A DNA stretch of 6,807 nt from Lachnospiraceae bacterium OM04-12BH. GTDB lineage: Bacteria > Bacillota > Clostridia > Lachnospirales > Lachnospiraceae. Below are positions 5,328-6,807 of this stretch, one piece after another. A program made the position numbers and the translations under genes. Location: assembly GCA_003490145.1 (NCBI GenBank), contig QULQ01000030.1, positions 1 through 6,807 of the forward strand. Direction: 5' to 3'. Within the stretch, counting starts at the first letter, position 1; every line of letters starts with the position of its first letter. The notes beneath the pieces were generated by a model. That model did no database searches. It had not been told where the DNA came from and saw only the letters and a list, made by a program, of their open reading frames with translations.

Positions 5328-5432
5328 ATGGAAATAAACAATACTGGTTCTACATATGGGGCAGCATTTCGTCAAAAACCGATTTTTTCATGTCTGGAAA
5401 GGAAACAGTGGCATTTTTTGAAGGAAAACTGA
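5328..5432 (+). pseudogene. Apparent native N-terminus of gene E, in a different frame
   Basis: ATG 5328 follows GGGGAGAA (5310-5317) by ten bases and lies two bases after the stop of the Cys-rich gene. It reads MEINNTGSTYGAAF, which matches gene D's MSITKVGSSY at M, I, G, S and Y. After about residue 20 the frame turns implausible (FSCLERKQWHFLKEN) and ends at TGA 5430-5432. Meanwhile the -1 frame becomes the long body of gene E. Restoring one base in the A5 run (5374-5378) or the T6 run (5383-5388) would join them. I infer a single-base contraction; a sequencing error or a recoding event remains possible. Confidence 0.55.
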
Positions 5433-6807
5433 AGAAAAATATGACACTTCAGGAAGATTCCTGTACACTTGGCAGCAATGACACTTATCGCAGACAGCAT
5501 ACCACTTATGAGGTTTCGGACAAGAAGAAGGGAAGTACGTTTCTGGATCTGGATTTTCTGATTAAGGACGAAACCAGCAGTCTGAAAGGAAATCTCAGTG
5601 ATAAAAAGGATGTGGATTTCTACAACTTTTCCATTCCATTTAATCGAACCATACAGAATTATTTTGGGGTTCAAATATACATGGACATGCCGGAAGGCTG
5701 TGATTATGACCTCACCTTATATGATGAATATGGCAATCAGGTCGGAAAGGCAGAATGGGACGGAGAAGGACGTAAAACACTGACCATCCCGAACTGGGAT
5801 ACAAATACCAATAAATATTGTATCAAGATAGAAAACAAAAATGGGGAAGAAGTTTCCCCGGATGATTATTATAAAATCAGTTTCAAGGTTTCTGAAAATA
5901 AAGAACAGGAAAAGACCGATGCCATAAGGGCGGCATTCGGGAACCTTCACGGTGCATACAGCCGGAAAGATGAAAATTGGAGGGAATACCTCGACAAATA
6001 TAATGAAGTCCTGATGGATACAGAGAAAAATTATACAAAAGAAATGGATAAACTCCACCAGAAGCAGTTTGAAAGTCTGCCGGAAGAAAAGAAATACAAA
6101 GGCGGACGCACAGTGGATGAATTGTTGCAGGACATGGCAGAAGGAAAGACACTGGATGATGTGGAAATGGAGTATGTGAAAATTTTTGCCAACCTGAAAG
6201 ATTTTGAGAAAGCACAGCAGAAGGCGGAACTGAAACATGATTTTTCCGAGGATTTTGTAAAGGATCTGGAAAGCAAAGGTATCTCACGTGATGAGCTGGA
6301 TGGAATGCAGATAAAGATTGAAAGCAATGGGAATGTAACAGTGAGCGGTATCGAAGATAAAGAAGTCCGGGAACAGGTTCAGAAACTGGTAGAAGAAAAG
6401 TACAGTGACCGGATGTATCAGTATTACACAGGAATTGCTGACAGTGTGGGAAATCTGTCGTCTAATACCTATCAGTATGCCACGGATGTGCAGGAAGTCA
6501 GGCGTTACTTAAAAGGGGTTACGGGAGAAGATATTTCTCTGGAGAACCTTTATCTGACACCGGACGGAAAAATTGGCGGGTTGCCGGAAAAAGCCGCTAA
6601 TCTGATCAACAAAACAAAAGACAATGCCAAGATAGAGCGGATAAAGGATGCATTGATAAATATTATAGGACATAACAGGACAAGCGGTGATCTGGGGATT
6701 CCCGATTTTACTTCGGAGTTTCAATTCAGCAATGGCGCTTTCTCTGTGGCAGACAGTGGTTTTACGGTGGATATGGCGGCATTGGATAGAAGGCTGACGC
6801 CCCAACC
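5390..6807 (+). CDS. Gene E: large uncharacterised protein with PPC-like domain (3' end outside window)
   Basis: The frame is open to the right edge: 472 codons from ATG 5390, which has no RBS. The native start is more likely 5328 in the neighbouring frame. Numbering from 5390, residues 60-167 resemble a bacterial pre-peptidase C-terminal (PPC) beta-sandwich: GNLSDKKDVDFYNFSI, then GCDYDLTLYDEYGNQVGK, then NKYCIKIENKNGE and DDYYKISFKV. Residues 172-345 are highly charged and helical, with GNLHGAYSRKDENWREYLDKYN, a KGGRTVDELLQDMAEGKTLDDVE segment and a small strand pair MQIKIESNGNVTVSGI. Residues 346-430 hold YQYYTGIADSVGN, VRRYLKGVTGEDISLENLYLTPDGKIGGLP and a helix. The end (FTSEFQFSNGAFSVADSGF) returns to beta. 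PPC domains normally sit in secreted proteins, yet there is no Sec signal and no protease motif is visible. The frame is also open upstream to 5210, overlapping the Cys-rich gene. Function unknown. Confidence 0.8.
   Translation, partial: MSGKETVAFFEGKLKKNMTLQEDSCTLGSNDTYRRQHTTYEVSDKKKGSTFLDLDFLIKDETSSLKGNLSDKKDVDFYNFSIPFNRTIQNYFGVQIYMDMPEGCDYDLTLYDEYGNQVGKAEWDGEGRKTLTIPNWDTNTNKYCIKIENKNGEEVSPDDYYKISFKVSENKEQEKTDAIRAAFGNLHGAYSRKDENWREYLDKYNEVLMDTEKNYTKEMDKLHQKQFESLPEEKKYKGGRTVDELLQDMAEGKTLDDVEMEYVKIFANLKDFEKAQQKAELKHDFSEDFVKDLESKGISRDELDGMQIKIESNGNVTVSGIEDKEVREQVQKLVEEKYSDRMYQYYTGIADSVGNLSSNTYQYATDVQEVRRYLKGVTGEDISLENLYLTPDGKIGGLPEKAANLINKTKDNAKIERIKDALINIIGHNRTSGDLGIPDFTSEFQFSNGAFSVADSGFTVDMAALDRRLTPQ

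Noticed and set aside
5369..5392. Programmed -1 frameshift site at the A5 and T6 runs of gene E
   Set aside because: Neither run forms an X-XXY-YYZ heptamer in the reading register of the 5328 frame, and I see no clear downstream stem; a simple indel is more likely.
5717..6287. Long minus-strand frames of 134 and 173 codons opposite gene E
   Set aside because: They are hydrophobic, Phe/Ile/Cys-rich mirror frames of a Lys/Glu-rich gene, have no RBS, and overlap each other; they are shadows of gene E.

Overview
The window looks like a chromosomal accessory region of a low-to-medium GC Clostridia, most likely a Lachnospiraceae-type gut anaerobe. This is inferred from the AT-leaning sequence, strong AGGAGG-type ribosome binding sites, an AgrC-like GHKL sensor kinase, a short Cys-rich precursor resembling the clostridial CLI_3235 bacteriocin-precursor type, and several 180-480 residue proteins of a kind I associate with Lachnospiraceae. 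No marker gene fixes the taxon. Every supported gene lies on the + strand.

Layout. (1) 1-1044: the 3' part of a GHKL histidine kinase, open at the left edge. (2) 1140-2507: two intact genes of unknown function (A, B), each with a good Shine-Dalgarno. (3) 2508-2930: about 420 bp of gene debris, with at least two coding-looking fragments, a good RBS/ATG followed by a frame break, and no intact gene. (4) 2931-4132: gene C and a downstream ORF (C2) joined by a TAATG overlap. A coding-looking bridge in the third frame suggests they are two halves of one frameshifted gene. (5) 4146-4174: a perfect 10-bp inverted repeat just ahead of gene D. (6) 4196-5029: gene D, beta-rich and of unknown function. 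(7) 5030-5199: small fragments and a near-copy of gene D's translation start. (8) 5200-5325: a 41-residue precursor with a CxCxCxCxCxC core and a very good RBS. (9) 5328-6807: gene E, whose apparent native N-terminus (5328) is one frame away from the long body (open from 5390 to the right edge). The body carries a PPC-like beta-sandwich domain and a long helical region.

How the parts may work together (inference). Genes B, D and E, the frame-broken start at 2743 and less clearly C begin with a short shared pattern, roughly M-x-I-x(2-3)-G/V-S-x-Y. None has a Sec signal peptide or membrane segment. This suggests a paralogous set that shares an N-terminal tag, perhaps for export or assembly, with unrelated bodies behind it. 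With a quorum-type GHKL kinase at one end and a RiPP-like Cys-rich peptide within the set, the region may be a peptide-signalled locus making exported proteins and a bacteriocin. No modification enzyme, immunity gene or transporter is in the window, so that part is untested. Frame breaks, fragments and small repeats show the locus is actively recombining or decaying.
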